Part shown: positions 7,061-15,165 of the stretch, piece after piece | How positions within the stretch are numbered: the stretch's first letter is position 1 | How the letters are laid out: each line of letters opens with the position of its first letter | Assembly: GCA_003506095.1 (NCBI GenBank) | Contig: DNWZ01000099.1 | Coordinates: 1 to 27,133 of the forward strand | DNA length: 27,133 nucleotides | Direction: 5' to 3' | DNA from: Planctomycetaceae bacterium | Lineage (GTDB): Bacteria > Planctomycetota > Planctomycetia > Pirellulales > Pirellulaceae | The notes under the pieces: model-generated | What the model was told of the DNA's origin: nothing | The model's input: only the letters and a program-made list of their open reading frames with translations | The model's database searches: none | Program-made: the position numbers and the translations under genes

Positions 7061-8335
7061 CTAGTGATTCAAGATCACCTTTCGGTAAATGTTAGCGACC
7101 CCGCGTGACATCGCCCAATCGCTGAAGGATTCTGCGTGCCGTACTCGGGCCGATTTTGCACAGGCGTTCCAGTCGAACTTGCCGGTCACCATGTGTTCGA
7201 TTTTAAACGCCAAATCGGTCGCTGACGCTGGTTCGGCCAACAGCCCATCAATCCCGTCGCGAATCGCTTCGGGCGTTCCTTCAACAGCCGTTGCGACCAC
7301 TGGCAAGCCAGCAGCCATCGCTTCCAAAACCACCATCGGTAGCCCTTCCCCGTAAAGGCTAGGCAGCAGCATTGCGTCGAGCTTAGACAACGCCAGCGGC
7401 ACGTCGCTTTGGAACCCAACCTGTTCGATACGGTCGCCTAACTTTAGGTCAGCGATTTGGCGGTTGATGTCGTGCCGATACTCTTCGGTTTCAAACGGCC
7501 CGATGCAGCGCAGGATCACGTCGTGGTCAACGGCCCGCAGGCGGCTGAGCGCGTCGATCGCCACTTCGAGCCCCTTACGCGGTCGCATCAGCGCAACCAT
7601 GCCCAAAACCCAGCGGCCCCCGGGCCGCGGTGTCTCGCTGCGGTCGTAGCAAATCGCTGGCACCCCGTTGTGAACGACCGTTACCCGTGTCGGATGGTAT
7701 CCGGCCAAAATGCAATCGTTGCGAAGGCTTTCGGAAACCGTGATCAGATGGTCACAACTATTCAGCGACCGGCGTTCGATCCAAGCGTTGATCGAGTTAA
7801 CCATACGTTTGCAAGAATCGCGGGCTGCGGGGCTGTGAACGTGATAAACCCAAGGCAATTTGGTCATTCGAGCGACGATCGCGGTAATCATCGCGGTCCG
7901 GGGCGTGTGCGCGTGCAGCAAATCGTAACCGCCGGTGCGAGCCGTTTGAGCGATCCGTTTGACAACGCTCAGGTCGAATCGATGTTGCATCGGCAAGCGA
8001 TGCGCAACTCCCCATTTCGACTCTGCACCGTCGACCGCATCGGCAAAGCGCCCCGGCTTGACGCAGGCAAAATCGGCACGCACACCGTACTTGGGAAGGC
8101 ACCTGCCCAAGTGCGATTGAACACGTTCGGCCCCGGCGAAATGTTCACCGTTAACGACGTGCAGCACGCGAATCGTTTTGGTGAACCGTTCTTCGGTCGC
8201 TGGTATGGCGGACGAGGACTCCGGCAGGCTGGGAGTGCTCAAAAGTCCAGCAGCGACGACCGGCTGGGTTAAATCGACGCCGGTGTTGGTAACGTTGACA
8301 GCGGAAGAGGCGAGTGGGTCGATTCCCGATGCCAT
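7061..8335 (-). CDS. Family 4 glycosyltransferase (GT-B fold)
   Basis: A 424-residue retaining glycosyltransferase of the GT4 type. The N-terminal acceptor domain starts at 'IRVLHVVNGEHFAGAERV' (55-72) and includes 'DLLHAHTPRTAM'. The linker 'VVHNGVP' (220-226) leads into the donor-binding domain: 'GMVALMRPRKGLEVAIDAL' (245-263), 'VGFQSDVP' and the E-x7-E motif 'GEGLPMVVLEAMAAGLPVVAT' around 329-349 with E330 and E338. Such enzymes transfer sugar from a nucleotide-sugar onto a lipid- or polysaccharide-linked acceptor at the cytoplasmic face. No sugar specificity can be read. The first 50 residues are low-complexity (Ser, Ala, Thr, Pro) and not part of the fold, so the start may be annotated too early, although no better downstream start is visible. 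No polysaccharide cluster surrounds it. Confidence 0.93.
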   Translation of the reverse strand: MASGIDPLASSAVNVTNTGVDLTQPVVAAGLLSTPSLPESSSAIPATEERFTKTIRVLHVVNGEHFAGAERVQSHLGRCLPKYGVRADFACVKPGRFADAVDGAESKWGVAHRLPMQHRFDLSVVKRIAQTARTGGYDLLHAHTPRTAMITAIVARMTKLPWVYHVHSPAARDSCKRMVNSINAWIERRSLNSCDHLITVSESLRNDCILAGYHPTRVTVVHNGVPAICYDRSETPRPGGRWVLGMVALMRPRKGLEVAIDALSRLRAVDHDVILRCIGPFETEEYRHDINRQIADLKLGDRIEQVGFQSDVPLALSKLDAMLLPSLYGEGLPMVVLEAMAAGLPVVATAVEGTPEAIRDGIDGLLAEPASATDLAFKIEHMVTGKFDWNACAKSARVRHAESFSDWAMSRGVANIYRKVILNH

Positions 8336-8544
8336 TGCGTGACCTGGATGCGGCTAGTTTTGTGAAGCTGGCACCCGGTTGAACCCGTCACCCCAGCTAG
8401 AAGGCGGTGTAAAGACCGAGTGTTTACAACATCTACCTAGCTCACAGACGCTCTCTTTGCGTTAAACTGTGCACAAGAGCAAACGGTATTCATCCGAACT
8501 CGCTTCCCAACCTGCACAATCCCTACCGTCAACGAGTCCTGCCC

Positions 8545-9855
8545 ATGCGTGCCAATCGCTTCCTTGTTTCGTCCGTCGTTCTTGCCATTGCGGTGGCATC
8601 GTCCGCATCAACCCACTGGGCCAGCGGCGAAGATTGGCCACAGTGGCGAGGTGCCGACCGCGCCAACCGTTCATCCGAAACCGGACTATTTAAGACTTGG
8701 AAGGCCGATGGACCGCCGCTCGCCTGGGTCGCTGAGGGAATGGGATCGGGTTACGCGAATGTATCGGTCAGCAACGGTCGGGCGTTTACGACAGGAAATC
8801 GCGACGATCGCCAAGCGGTGATCGCTGTCGATGTGAAGACCGGAAAGGTTTTGTGGACTGCGGCGATCAGCAGTTCGGCCCCCAAGCACGGCTACGACGG
8901 CAGCCGCAGCACGCCAACGATCGATGGTGACAAGTTGTATGTGGTCAGCAGCGATGGCGCGATCCACTGTTTGAACACGGCCGACGGCGAGACGGTTTGG
9001 AAGCGTGAGTTTTCCCAGTGGAAAGGGAAGATGATGAGCGGCTGGGGGTTCAGCGAATCGCCTTTGGTCGACGGTGATTGGGTGATATGCACACCAGGCG
9101 GCTCCGACGCGATCGTCGTCGCGTTGGATAAATCGAGCGGCAAAGACGTTTGGGCATGCCCATTGCCATTCGGTGGCGATTCGACCGACGCCGGCGGCAA
9201 ATCGCTGAAGGATGGCGCCGGTTATGCGTCAACCATCATTTCCAACGGTGGCGGTGTCAAGCAATACATTCAATTCGTCGGTCGCGGCCTGATCGGCATT
9301 CGTGCTGCCGACGGCAAACTGCTGTGGCAATACACTCGCGTCGCTAACGGCACTGCAAACATCCCGACCGCAATCGCTGAAGGCGATTACGTATTTACCA
9401 GTTCAGGCTATGGCACCGGATCGGCACTATTGAAACTTTCTGCTGACGGCGCCCAAGGTGTCAAAGCGGAAGAAATCTATTGGCTCGGCGGCAACGACAT
9501 GCAAAACAAACATGGCGGCATGACGTTGGTCGATGGCTACATTTACTGTGGACACGGCAACGGAAATGGTTTGCCAATCTGTGTCGAAATGGCAACAGGC
9601 AAAGTTGCTTGGGGACCGCAACGAGCCGCAGGCAGTGGTGAAACCAGTACAATTTATGCCGATGGCCACATTGTTTTCCGCCGCGAAGATGGGACCGTGA
9701 TTCTCGCCAAGGCGACACCGGAAGCATTCACCGAGGTTGCAAACTTTATGCCGGTTTTCCAAGAGGGCAAATCTTGGGCTCACCCAGTCATCTCCGATGG
9801 CATCTTGTATTTGCGAGAGCAGAATAAACTGATGGCTTATAAACTGCGTCCGTAA
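8545..9855 (+). CDS. Exported PQQ-binding-like beta-propeller protein
   Basis: A 436-residue protein with a signal peptide (1-28, 'VVLAIAVASSAS', cut before EDWPQWRG). The mature start 'EDWPQWRGADRANRSSETGLFKTW' is the hallmark of the very abundant planctomycete PQQ/WD-like propeller family. Repeated blades follow, of the type 'VSNGRAFTTGNRDDRQAVIAVDVKTGKVLWTA', 'IDGDKLYVVSSDGAIHCLNTADGETVWKRE', 'VALDKSSGKDVWACP' and 'GIRAADGKLLWQY'. No catalytic quinoprotein residues are evident, so enzymatic activity should not be assumed; a scaffold or binding role outside the cytoplasm is likely. The next gene starts 62 bp downstream on the same strand, so the two may be co-transcribed. Confidence 0.9.
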   Translation: MRANRFLVSSVVLAIAVASSASTHWASGEDWPQWRGADRANRSSETGLFKTWKADGPPLAWVAEGMGSGYANVSVSNGRAFTTGNRDDRQAVIAVDVKTGKVLWTAAISSSAPKHGYDGSRSTPTIDGDKLYVVSSDGAIHCLNTADGETVWKREFSQWKGKMMSGWGFSESPLVDGDWVICTPGGSDAIVVALDKSSGKDVWACPLPFGGDSTDAGGKSLKDGAGYASTIISNGGGVKQYIQFVGRGLIGIRAADGKLLWQYTRVANGTANIPTAIAEGDYVFTSSGYGTGSALLKLSADGAQGVKAEEIYWLGGNDMQNKHGGMTLVDGYIYCGHGNGNGLPICVEMATGKVAWGPQRAAGSGETSTIYADGHIVFRREDGTVILAKATPEAFTEVANFMPVFQEGKSWAHPVISDGILYLREQNKLMAYKLRP

Positions 9856-9917
9856 TGCCCGTGCGCGGACTGTTTTTATCTCCATAACATCACCCCACAT
9901 CCTTCGAGTCCTGTGTC

Positions 9918-11120
9918 ATGAATCGCCGCTATTGGAAAACCTTATCGTTAGGATTTTTGATCCTTGCTTTGATTTCGCCGACCGATTTGGTTCACGCCCA
10001 AGATGCGGTTGAACAGGATCTCGCAGCGATCCGAAACGTCAAGCCGGCCGGTGCTGGGCATGTCGAAGCCAAAGCGGCCGCAGGACGCCTGGCAAAACTG
10101 CCCTCCAGCCAAGTTGCCGTTGTGCTCGATTCGATGACCGACGCTTCACCGCTGGCAGAGAATTGGTTGCGAGTGATCGCCGGTTCGGTGGCGGATAACG
10201 GTCCGTTCCCCAAGGAGCAGCTAACGGAATACTTGAAGGATCGCAAACGTGATTCCAACGCCCGTTTTTTGGCATTTCAAATTTTGACCGTTCGTGATCC
10301 CGAATCTTTGCCGACGCTGATCGAAGGAGCCCAAACGGACCCCAGTTTGCCGCTACGCCACCTAGCGATTTCGCGGTTGATCAACCGCGCAGAGGCTGAA
10401 GTCGAGTCGAAAAACAACGACGCGGCGACACAAACTTATAAGCTCGTTTTGGCCGAAGCTCGCAATGCCGACCAACTTAAATCCGCCGCTAAATCACTGG
10501 AAAAGTTGGGCGAGAAAGTCGATCTTGCCAAACAATTGGCCATGATTCGCGATTGGTGGATTTTGGCGACTTATGACAATAAAGATACCCAGCATTTCAA
10601 TACCGAATACTTGCCCGAATCGACTTATATCGCCGCCGGCAAATTGCCCGCATCCTGGTTAAAGCCCGGCGCGGCGATTCGACGCGGTGAAGTCGCGGAA
10701 GATACACCAGCCGGGCAGGTCGCCACACGAGTGACCAGCGACGATGAATTGGGCATGGTGAATCTCAATCCGCCCCTGGAAAATGCGAAAGATTCGATCG
10801 CATATGCTTACGCTGAGTTCACATATTCACCGGCCGGCGCCTCGGGCAAGACGATCCCAGCCGAAGCGAGGCTCGGTTGCATCAATGCGAACAAGATTTG
10901 GATCAATGGCAAGTTGGTGACCGCCAACGAAGTCTATCATTCGGGCACTCGCATCGATCAATACGTGGCAGGTTGCGAATTGAAAGACGGAGTCAACACG
11001 GTATTGATCAAAGTCTGTCAAAACGCCCAGACCGAGTCGTGGGCACAAGATTGGCAATTCCAATTCCGCTTCACCGATCGCAACGGCGCAGCATTGCCCG
11101 TCGTGTTGACAACACCCTAA
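9918..11120 (+). CDS. Exported protein with helical repeat and jelly-roll-like C-terminus, function unknown
   Basis: A 400-residue protein with a signal peptide at 1-27 ('LGFLILALISPTDLVHA', cut near AQD). Residues about 30-160 are helical and resemble a short HEAT-like segment ('ADNGPFPKEQLTEYLKDRKRDSNARFLAFQIL' region, then 'SLPTLIEGA' and 'PLRHLAISRLINRA'). The C-terminal part, about 280-395, is beta-rich with 'IAYAYAEFTY', 'ARLGCINANKIWINGKLV' and 'GVNTVLIKVCQN'. That pattern is seen in the carbohydrate-binding-like domains attached to many planctomycete secreted proteins. No catalytic residues can be named. It follows the PQQ-propeller gene by 62 bp on the same strand, suggesting one transcript and a shared extracytoplasmic role. 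A strong hairpin lies just downstream. Confidence 0.75.
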   Translation: MNRRYWKTLSLGFLILALISPTDLVHAQDAVEQDLAAIRNVKPAGAGHVEAKAAAGRLAKLPSSQVAVVLDSMTDASPLAENWLRVIAGSVADNGPFPKEQLTEYLKDRKRDSNARFLAFQILTVRDPESLPTLIEGAQTDPSLPLRHLAISRLINRAEAEVESKNNDAATQTYKLVLAEARNADQLKSAAKSLEKLGEKVDLAKQLAMIRDWWILATYDNKDTQHFNTEYLPESTYIAAGKLPASWLKPGAAIRRGEVAEDTPAGQVATRVTSDDELGMVNLNPPLENAKDSIAYAYAEFTYSPAGASGKTIPAEARLGCINANKIWINGKLVTANEVYHSGTRIDQYVAGCELKDGVNTVLIKVCQNAQTESWAQDWQFQFRFTDRNGAALPVVLTTP

Positions 11121-11147
11121 GCGGTAAGACGCAAACCTTATACTAAG

Positions 11148-11182
11148 CGCCTCTTCGAAAGGGGTCTGCCCCTTTGGAGGCG
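11148..11182. terminator. Strong two-step hairpin downstream of the exported-protein pair
   Basis: The inner stem at 11158-11164 and 11169-11175 (AAAGGGG/CCCCTTT, 4-nt loop) is perfect. An outer stem at 11148-11153 and 11177-11182 (CGCCTC/GAGGCG) extends it across a 4-nt bulge on one side and 1 nt on the other. It lies 28 nt after the stop of the upstream gene and 67 nt before the stop of the convergent methyltransferase gene. A moderately T-rich stretch follows on the plus strand. Confidence 0.6.
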
Positions 11183-11248
11183 GTTGGATTTTATTGGCTT
11201 TATGGCCTCGCCGGAGAGGTCCAGCCCCGTTTCGGATAGACGCTCTTA

Positions 11249-12364
11249 TTAACGTCCCCGCATGCGGGCCACCAAGCAGACCTCAATTTTGCTTCTCGCC
11301 AGTTGGCGAACCGCAACGTCGGTCGCTCCCCACGACCTCACCTTCCGCACCCATCCATCGATGCGATCGGCATGGGCAATTCCGCCCACCTTCAAGGTCA
11401 AGATCATCCCTTCGATCGTGCTGTCGCGATGCGTCACGATCTGTTCGACGGTTGCCAGAGTTTGGTCTGGCCGCACGTTTGAATCGACCAGCAACCATTT
11501 TGCCCCTTCGTACTCGGTGCGCGGGACTTCGCCAGCGAGAGCGCGAATGTGTCGAAAATTCTGGTGTTCCAAAACCTCTTCATCCATCTCCGCCGGATCG
11601 ATTCCGATCACATTCAAACCCATTTCCAGCAACAGACTGCAGGCTCCACCGGGCGACGCGCCAACCTCAATCGCCATATCGCCGGTTCGCATTTCAAACC
11701 CGCTCCACGCGATCGCTTCAGCCGCTTTGAAATAGGCCCGCGAAATCACTTCGCCTGGCGACTTGATCGGTTGCACTCCGCCTGGCCACATCGTCGGCAG
11801 CGTCGAATTAGCATGATTGCCGGTCAGTTTTGGCACCGGATGCCACCCGATCGCCCACTGCGAAGGCTCAATCAACACGATGTCCAAAATGCGGTCGCCA
11901 CGTTTGGCAACTCGATTAAATCGTTCGTCAGTGATGATGCCGCGTTGCTTCAGGCTCGGCGCCAGCATTTCGCCGACAACCATCGCGACTTCGTCGATCC
12001 CCGGTTCGAAGTCAAACTTTCCGACCGGCACGCGATCGCGCGGCCAAATATGAACGCCGTCAAAAGGCAGCTTCACGCCCGATTGCTCGATGATTGCAAA
12101 CGCTTGCTTTGCATTGGCCGCGGCATCTTCGCCCTTTGCAAGGCCCAGCGACCACGAAGCCGTTCGCACAAAAACGCCACGAGGCAATCGCTGGTGATCA
12201 TAGCGGCCTACCGCCTTATTGCCCGGCGAATCCTTTTTAAACGACAGAAATCCGCGTCGGCTGTACGCCAATCGCCAGCCATCGCGGGCGACTTCGGCCT
12301 TGACCGCTGGGTCGGCCCCGTTTTGGCAGCAGATAATCGCGAAAACGGCTTCGGATGGACTCAT
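11249..12364 (-). CDS. RlmM/FtsJ-type RNA 2'-O-ribose methyltransferase
   Basis: A 371-residue protein, close to the length of E. coli RlmM, which 2'-O-methylates C2498 of 23S rRNA. The C-terminal half is an FtsJ-like Rossmann methyltransferase. The SAM-binding motif I is 'AIEVGASPGGACSLLLEMG' (231-249), and the catalytic K-D-K-E tetrad is readable as K213 (SRAYFK), D294 (LLVDSN), K325 (LTLKVG) and E361 (SKIEVCLVA). The N-terminal 200 residues would hold an RNA-binding domain (THUMP-like in RlmM) but share little obvious sequence with it, so I do not assign the target base. The ATG at 12362-12364 starts directly at 'MSPSEAVFAIICCQNG'. It is divergent from the exported hypothetical gene. Confidence 0.8.
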   Translation of the reverse strand: MSPSEAVFAIICCQNGADPAVKAEVARDGWRLAYSRRGFLSFKKDSPGNKAVGRYDHQRLPRGVFVRTASWSLGLAKGEDAAANAKQAFAIIEQSGVKLPFDGVHIWPRDRVPVGKFDFEPGIDEVAMVVGEMLAPSLKQRGIITDERFNRVAKRGDRILDIVLIEPSQWAIGWHPVPKLTGNHANSTLPTMWPGGVQPIKSPGEVISRAYFKAAEAIAWSGFEMRTGDMAIEVGASPGGACSLLLEMGLNVIGIDPAEMDEEVLEHQNFRHIRALAGEVPRTEYEGAKWLLVDSNVRPDQTLATVEQIVTHRDSTIEGMILTLKVGGIAHADRIDGWVRKVRSWGATDVAVRQLARSKIEVCLVARMRGR

Positions 12365-12439
12365 GGCAAAGCAAACAATCGTTCAGTGTAAAAAAATGCA
12401 TCGGTTAAAGGCGGGAGTGAGCGTACCATCTCAACCACG

Positions 12440-12467
12440 TTACCCCGATGGCCGAACGCGATATATT
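12440..12467 (+). promoter_or_regulatory. Possible sigma-70-like promoter
   Basis: TTACCC (12440-12445) and TATATT (12462-12467) are separated by 16 nt. The -10 matches the consensus at five of six positions, the -35 at only three. The AT-rich -10 stands out locally. It would serve the exported hypothetical gene and fits a start at 12513 rather than 12396. Planctomycete promoters are poorly defined, so this is tentative. Confidence 0.3.
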
Positions 12468-12512
12468 AGCCAGCAAGAAAAATATTGCTTCGCTTTTATC
12501 GGGGATGTCGAC

Positions 12513-13343
12513 TTGCACCAACCGAACCTCCACCCTGCTTTGCATTGCCAAAGGCGGCAATGGATCGGCTGGGCCATACTACTGGCGATGGCCATCGGGT
12601 GGCAAGCAAGTGCCGACGAAATCGACAGCATCGACGATAAGGCTGCGGCGGACGATTCGCAATCGAGACAGCAGACCAGCGAAGCTTTGACGGCAAAGCT
12701 GCCGATACCGCCCCAAGCGATCATGAAATTGATCGCTGATGGCAATGTCGTCTTCGACTTTTATGACGAACAGCGGCACAATTTTGCATTCGCCGGTGAA
12801 ACGACCTTTGATTTTCGCTACCAATACCGTTGTCGCACTCGATATCGCATCATCAAACAACCGGCCAGCGATTCGCCGACGGCGCCTGAATCGCAATCCG
12901 ACAGCGATCCGACCCGTTTGATCGGTCCGCGTCAAGCCTTAGAAGTGACGCTGGATTACGAAGACGTGAGTTTAAAGATTTCGCATCGAATGCGATTGCC
13001 AAGCCGAATGGTGGGCGAGGATTTTTTTCACCAACGATTGGTAAATCATGAGTTTGATCATGTCGCCATCTCAGCCGATCCGCGGTTGCCGGCTCTGCTG
13101 ACCAGGATGTTGACCGCGCGTAATTCGAAGGTATTCGTGCCGCTTTCCGATGAAGAGGCTGAATCACGCGACCGAGCGACTTACGCGATCATGGCTAGAA
13201 ACGCAGCACGAGAAGAGACGGCAAAGGTATTTGAAGATTTTGCATCGCTGATCAGAATCCGATACAAGGAACTTGACCAAGCCACCCGACACGGCATTGA
13301 ACCACTGGCCACCGAAACCCGTCTGCGGTTGCTGTCCTTCTAA
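12513..13343 (+). CDS. Exported hypothetical protein
   Basis: About 276 residues, not recognised as a named family. With a TTG start at 12513 (GGGGA seven nucleotides upstream), a short basic n-region leads into 'IGWAILLAMAIGWQASA', a clear signal peptide ending before DEI. The frame also allows ATG at 12396 or 12363, but those put the hydrophobic stretch more than 50 residues inside, and the stretch between looks non-coding and carries a promoter-like sequence. The mature part has a Ser/Gln/Asp-rich linker, a block with 'NVVFDFYDEQRHNFAFAGETTFDFRYQYRCRTRYRI' character (beta strands), then 'ALEVTLDYEDVSLKISHRM', a 'NHEFDHVAISADPRL' motif, and a helical C-terminus. The His-rich HEFDH motif resembles a metal site of putative DUF922/peptidase-like proteins, but I cannot name an activity. 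It is convergent with folC (94 bp). Confidence 0.7.
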   Translation: MHQPNLHPALHCQRRQWIGWAILLAMAIGWQASADEIDSIDDKAAADDSQSRQQTSEALTAKLPIPPQAIMKLIADGNVVFDFYDEQRHNFAFAGETTFDFRYQYRCRTRYRIIKQPASDSPTAPESQSDSDPTRLIGPRQALEVTLDYEDVSLKISHRMRLPSRMVGEDFFHQRLVNHEFDHVAISADPRLPALLTRMLTARNSKVFVPLSDEEAESRDRATYAIMARNAAREETAKVFEDFASLIRIRYKELDQATRHGIEPLATETRLRLLSF

Positions 13344-13437
13344 GCCATTTGTCTCAGCGGGCTTAAGAAATTTTGCACGCTGGCTGTCCGTTTTCTCCCA
13401 GCGGCACGAAGACGCGGAAAAAAACGGCATTCCTGAC

Positions 13438-14802
13438 TCATCCGAGGGCTGCGAGCAGGGGGCGGACTTCGGCGGCTAAGAAGAACGAACCGCAAACGAC
13501 GATCAGATGATCCTTGGACGGTTGGCCGTCTTGGCGAGCAACGGCTAAAGCGGTTTCGGGACATTCCTGGATCATTGCGGTTTGACCCGGCGGCAGCGCC
13601 GCCAGCAATTCGGCAGTTTCACGGTATCGCGGGTTGCCATGGTACCGAGTCAGGATCAATCGATCGGCGGTTTCGCAAAGCCGCTTCAGCATCGGCACGT
13701 GATCCTTGTCGCGGCTGGTTCCGAACAGGATTGTTATCGTGCGTCCGCCAGCACGCTGGTCGATGCAATTACAAAGTGCATGGATCGAATCGATGTTGTG
13801 GGACGTGTCCAAGATCACTTCGCCGCCATCGGGCATTGCGAACCGCTCGATCCGGCCGACACATTTGACGCCTGCCATTCCATTGGCTTGGGCATCGAGC
13901 GACGTTGCGGTACCGCTTTGTTGCAGCAGATCCATAATCGTGCAGGCGATCGCGGCGTTGTGCCCCTGGTGGGTACCGTCCAGCGGCAACGTCCATTCAC
14001 GTCGATCGCGAATGCTGGCGTTTTTAGAAATCAGGTCAAACCGTGCCCCCCAAGCCCCCGCAATCGGTTGGGCACGATAATCGAAGTCAGTACCGACCTT
14101 CACCAGCGGTGCCCCACGATCATGGGCGACACGGTCGATCACCTCCGCCGCTTCGCCGCTGCTCAAGCCGCTGACCACCGGCACAGTGGGCTTGATAATC
14201 CCAGCTTTCTGAAACGCGATTTCGCCCAGCGTATTGCCAAGGATGTGTTGGTGGTCCAGCCCGATCGACGTGATCGCGGTCACCGCGGGAACACACACAT
14301 TGGTGCTATCCAGCCGGCCACCGAGCCCCACTTCTAAGACGACCGCTTGGCAATCGCGACGTTTGAAATGCAACAGCGCCACTGCGGTTGTTAACTCAAA
14401 AAACGTGGGTGGCCCGGCGTCGGAGCTAGCCAAGCACTGGGCAGCCTCGCGAACCGCAGCGACCAAACTGGCGACCTCGGGCTTGGGCGCACATTGACCA
14501 TCGACCACGAAGCGTTCTTCCAAATCAACCAAGTGGGGCGAAGTGTATAGTCCGGTGCGGATTCCCGACGCGGTCAGCATCGCCGCCACCATGGTCGCCG
14601 TGCTGCCTTTGCCTTTGGTTCCGGCAATATGAACGACCGGCAAGTCCTCGCCAGCCACCCCCCGCAAGGCGAGCATTTCCAGCAGGTCAAGCATCCTGCG
14701 CAGCCGAAACGCGTACGGCTTGGACTCCGCCGTCCGTTCGTAATTGATTTGGCCGTACAGGTACTCAATCGCTGCGGGATAATCGAAATGATCAGTCGGC
14801 AT
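13438..14802 (-). CDS. folC: Folylpolyglutamate synthase / dihydrofolate synthase, FolC
   Basis: A 454-residue Mur-ligase-superfamily enzyme that adds glutamate to folates (and in bifunctional forms makes dihydrofolate from dihydropteroate) using ATP. Evidence: 'FDYPAAIEYLYGQINYE' at the start, P-loop 'HIAGTKGKGSTATMVAAML' (58-76), 'GLYTSPHLVDLEERF', 'FFELTTAVALLHF', 'VLEVGLGGRLDSTN', 'TSIGLDHQHILGNTLGEIAFQKAGIIK', 'GRIERF', 'LDTSHN' and 'FGTSRDKD'. All family landmarks are present and length is normal. The frame extends 44 codons upstream to 14934, but that extension has no family similarity, so the ATG at 14800-14802 is chosen. Whether it has one or both activities cannot be read from sequence. 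It is convergent with the preceding gene and divergent from the ABC operon. Confidence 0.95.
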   Translation of the reverse strand: MPTDHFDYPAAIEYLYGQINYERTAESKPYAFRLRRMLDLLEMLALRGVAGEDLPVVHIAGTKGKGSTATMVAAMLTASGIRTGLYTSPHLVDLEERFVVDGQCAPKPEVASLVAAVREAAQCLASSDAGPPTFFELTTAVALLHFKRRDCQAVVLEVGLGGRLDSTNVCVPAVTAITSIGLDHQHILGNTLGEIAFQKAGIIKPTVPVVSGLSSGEAAEVIDRVAHDRGAPLVKVGTDFDYRAQPIAGAWGARFDLISKNASIRDRREWTLPLDGTHQGHNAAIACTIMDLLQQSGTATSLDAQANGMAGVKCVGRIERFAMPDGGEVILDTSHNIDSIHALCNCIDQRAGGRTITILFGTSRDKDHVPMLKRLCETADRLILTRYHGNPRYRETAELLAALPPGQTAMIQECPETALAVARQDGQPSKDHLIVVCGSFFLAAEVRPLLAALG

Positions 14803-15165
14803 CGATCGGTTTCCGGCGGTCTGCCCGGTTCTTGAAAGCGGGTGTGGATTCGACAAGCGGCAGCGAAAGTTTTGGCGTGTGAAGCCGCCGGCGACAAGGG
14901 ACCGGTGGCAAGATCTGCGGAATAAAGGTGTCATGGCCCCGCTTCACGAGAAAATCATACGCCGCTGGGGCACTGTGGGACTGTTCGCTGGACTGGGAAA
15001 TTGCAATCATTGGGGGCCCGAACCATTTTTGACCGCTAGTCGTAGCGTGTGAGCAGCGGATTTTTTTCGTTGTCTTCCGATGCAACCGACCTTATGTCGG
15101 CGTTGATTGATTATTGTTATCGTTCTTGTCCTGTTTATTCCTTATGCCTTCGATGGGTTGTGCCC
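14803..15165. other. 363-bp divergent intergenic region between folC and the ABC operon
   Basis: No convincing gene, riboswitch or tRNA was seen. The right-hand third is T-rich and does not look coding, which is why upstream starts of the ATPase frame at 15049 and 15094 are disfavoured. Promoters for both folC and the ABC operon must lie here, but no hexamer pair stands out. Confidence 0.5.

Noticed and set aside
7457..8272. A 271-codon plus-strand frame inside the glycosyltransferase gene
   Set aside because: It is antisense to a clear GT4 protein and has no recognisable domain.
8376..8402. GGTT/AACC near-palindrome upstream of the PQQ gene, considered as a tRNA T-arm or operator
   Set aside because: No cloverleaf can be drawn around it and the central stem has a 1-nt loop, so it is not a real structure.
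11549..12391. A 280-codon plus-strand frame opposite the methyltransferase gene
   Set aside because: The minus-strand protein has a complete SAM motif and K-D-K-E tetrad. The opposite frame is rich in Arg, His and Gln and shows no domain, as expected for an antisense shadow in GC-rich DNA.
13388..13427. CCGTTTT/AAAACGG inverted repeat between the exported hypothetical gene and folC
   Set aside because: The 26-nt spacer and lack of a T-tract after the stem make a terminator unconvincing, although the position between convergent genes is suitable.
13582..14337. A 251-codon plus-strand frame inside folC
   Set aside because: It is antisense to a clear FolC with P-loop and family motifs; composition looks like a shadow.
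14803..14934. N-terminal extension of FolC
   Set aside because: The 44 extra residues have no family similarity; the ATG at 14802 gives a normal FolC start.
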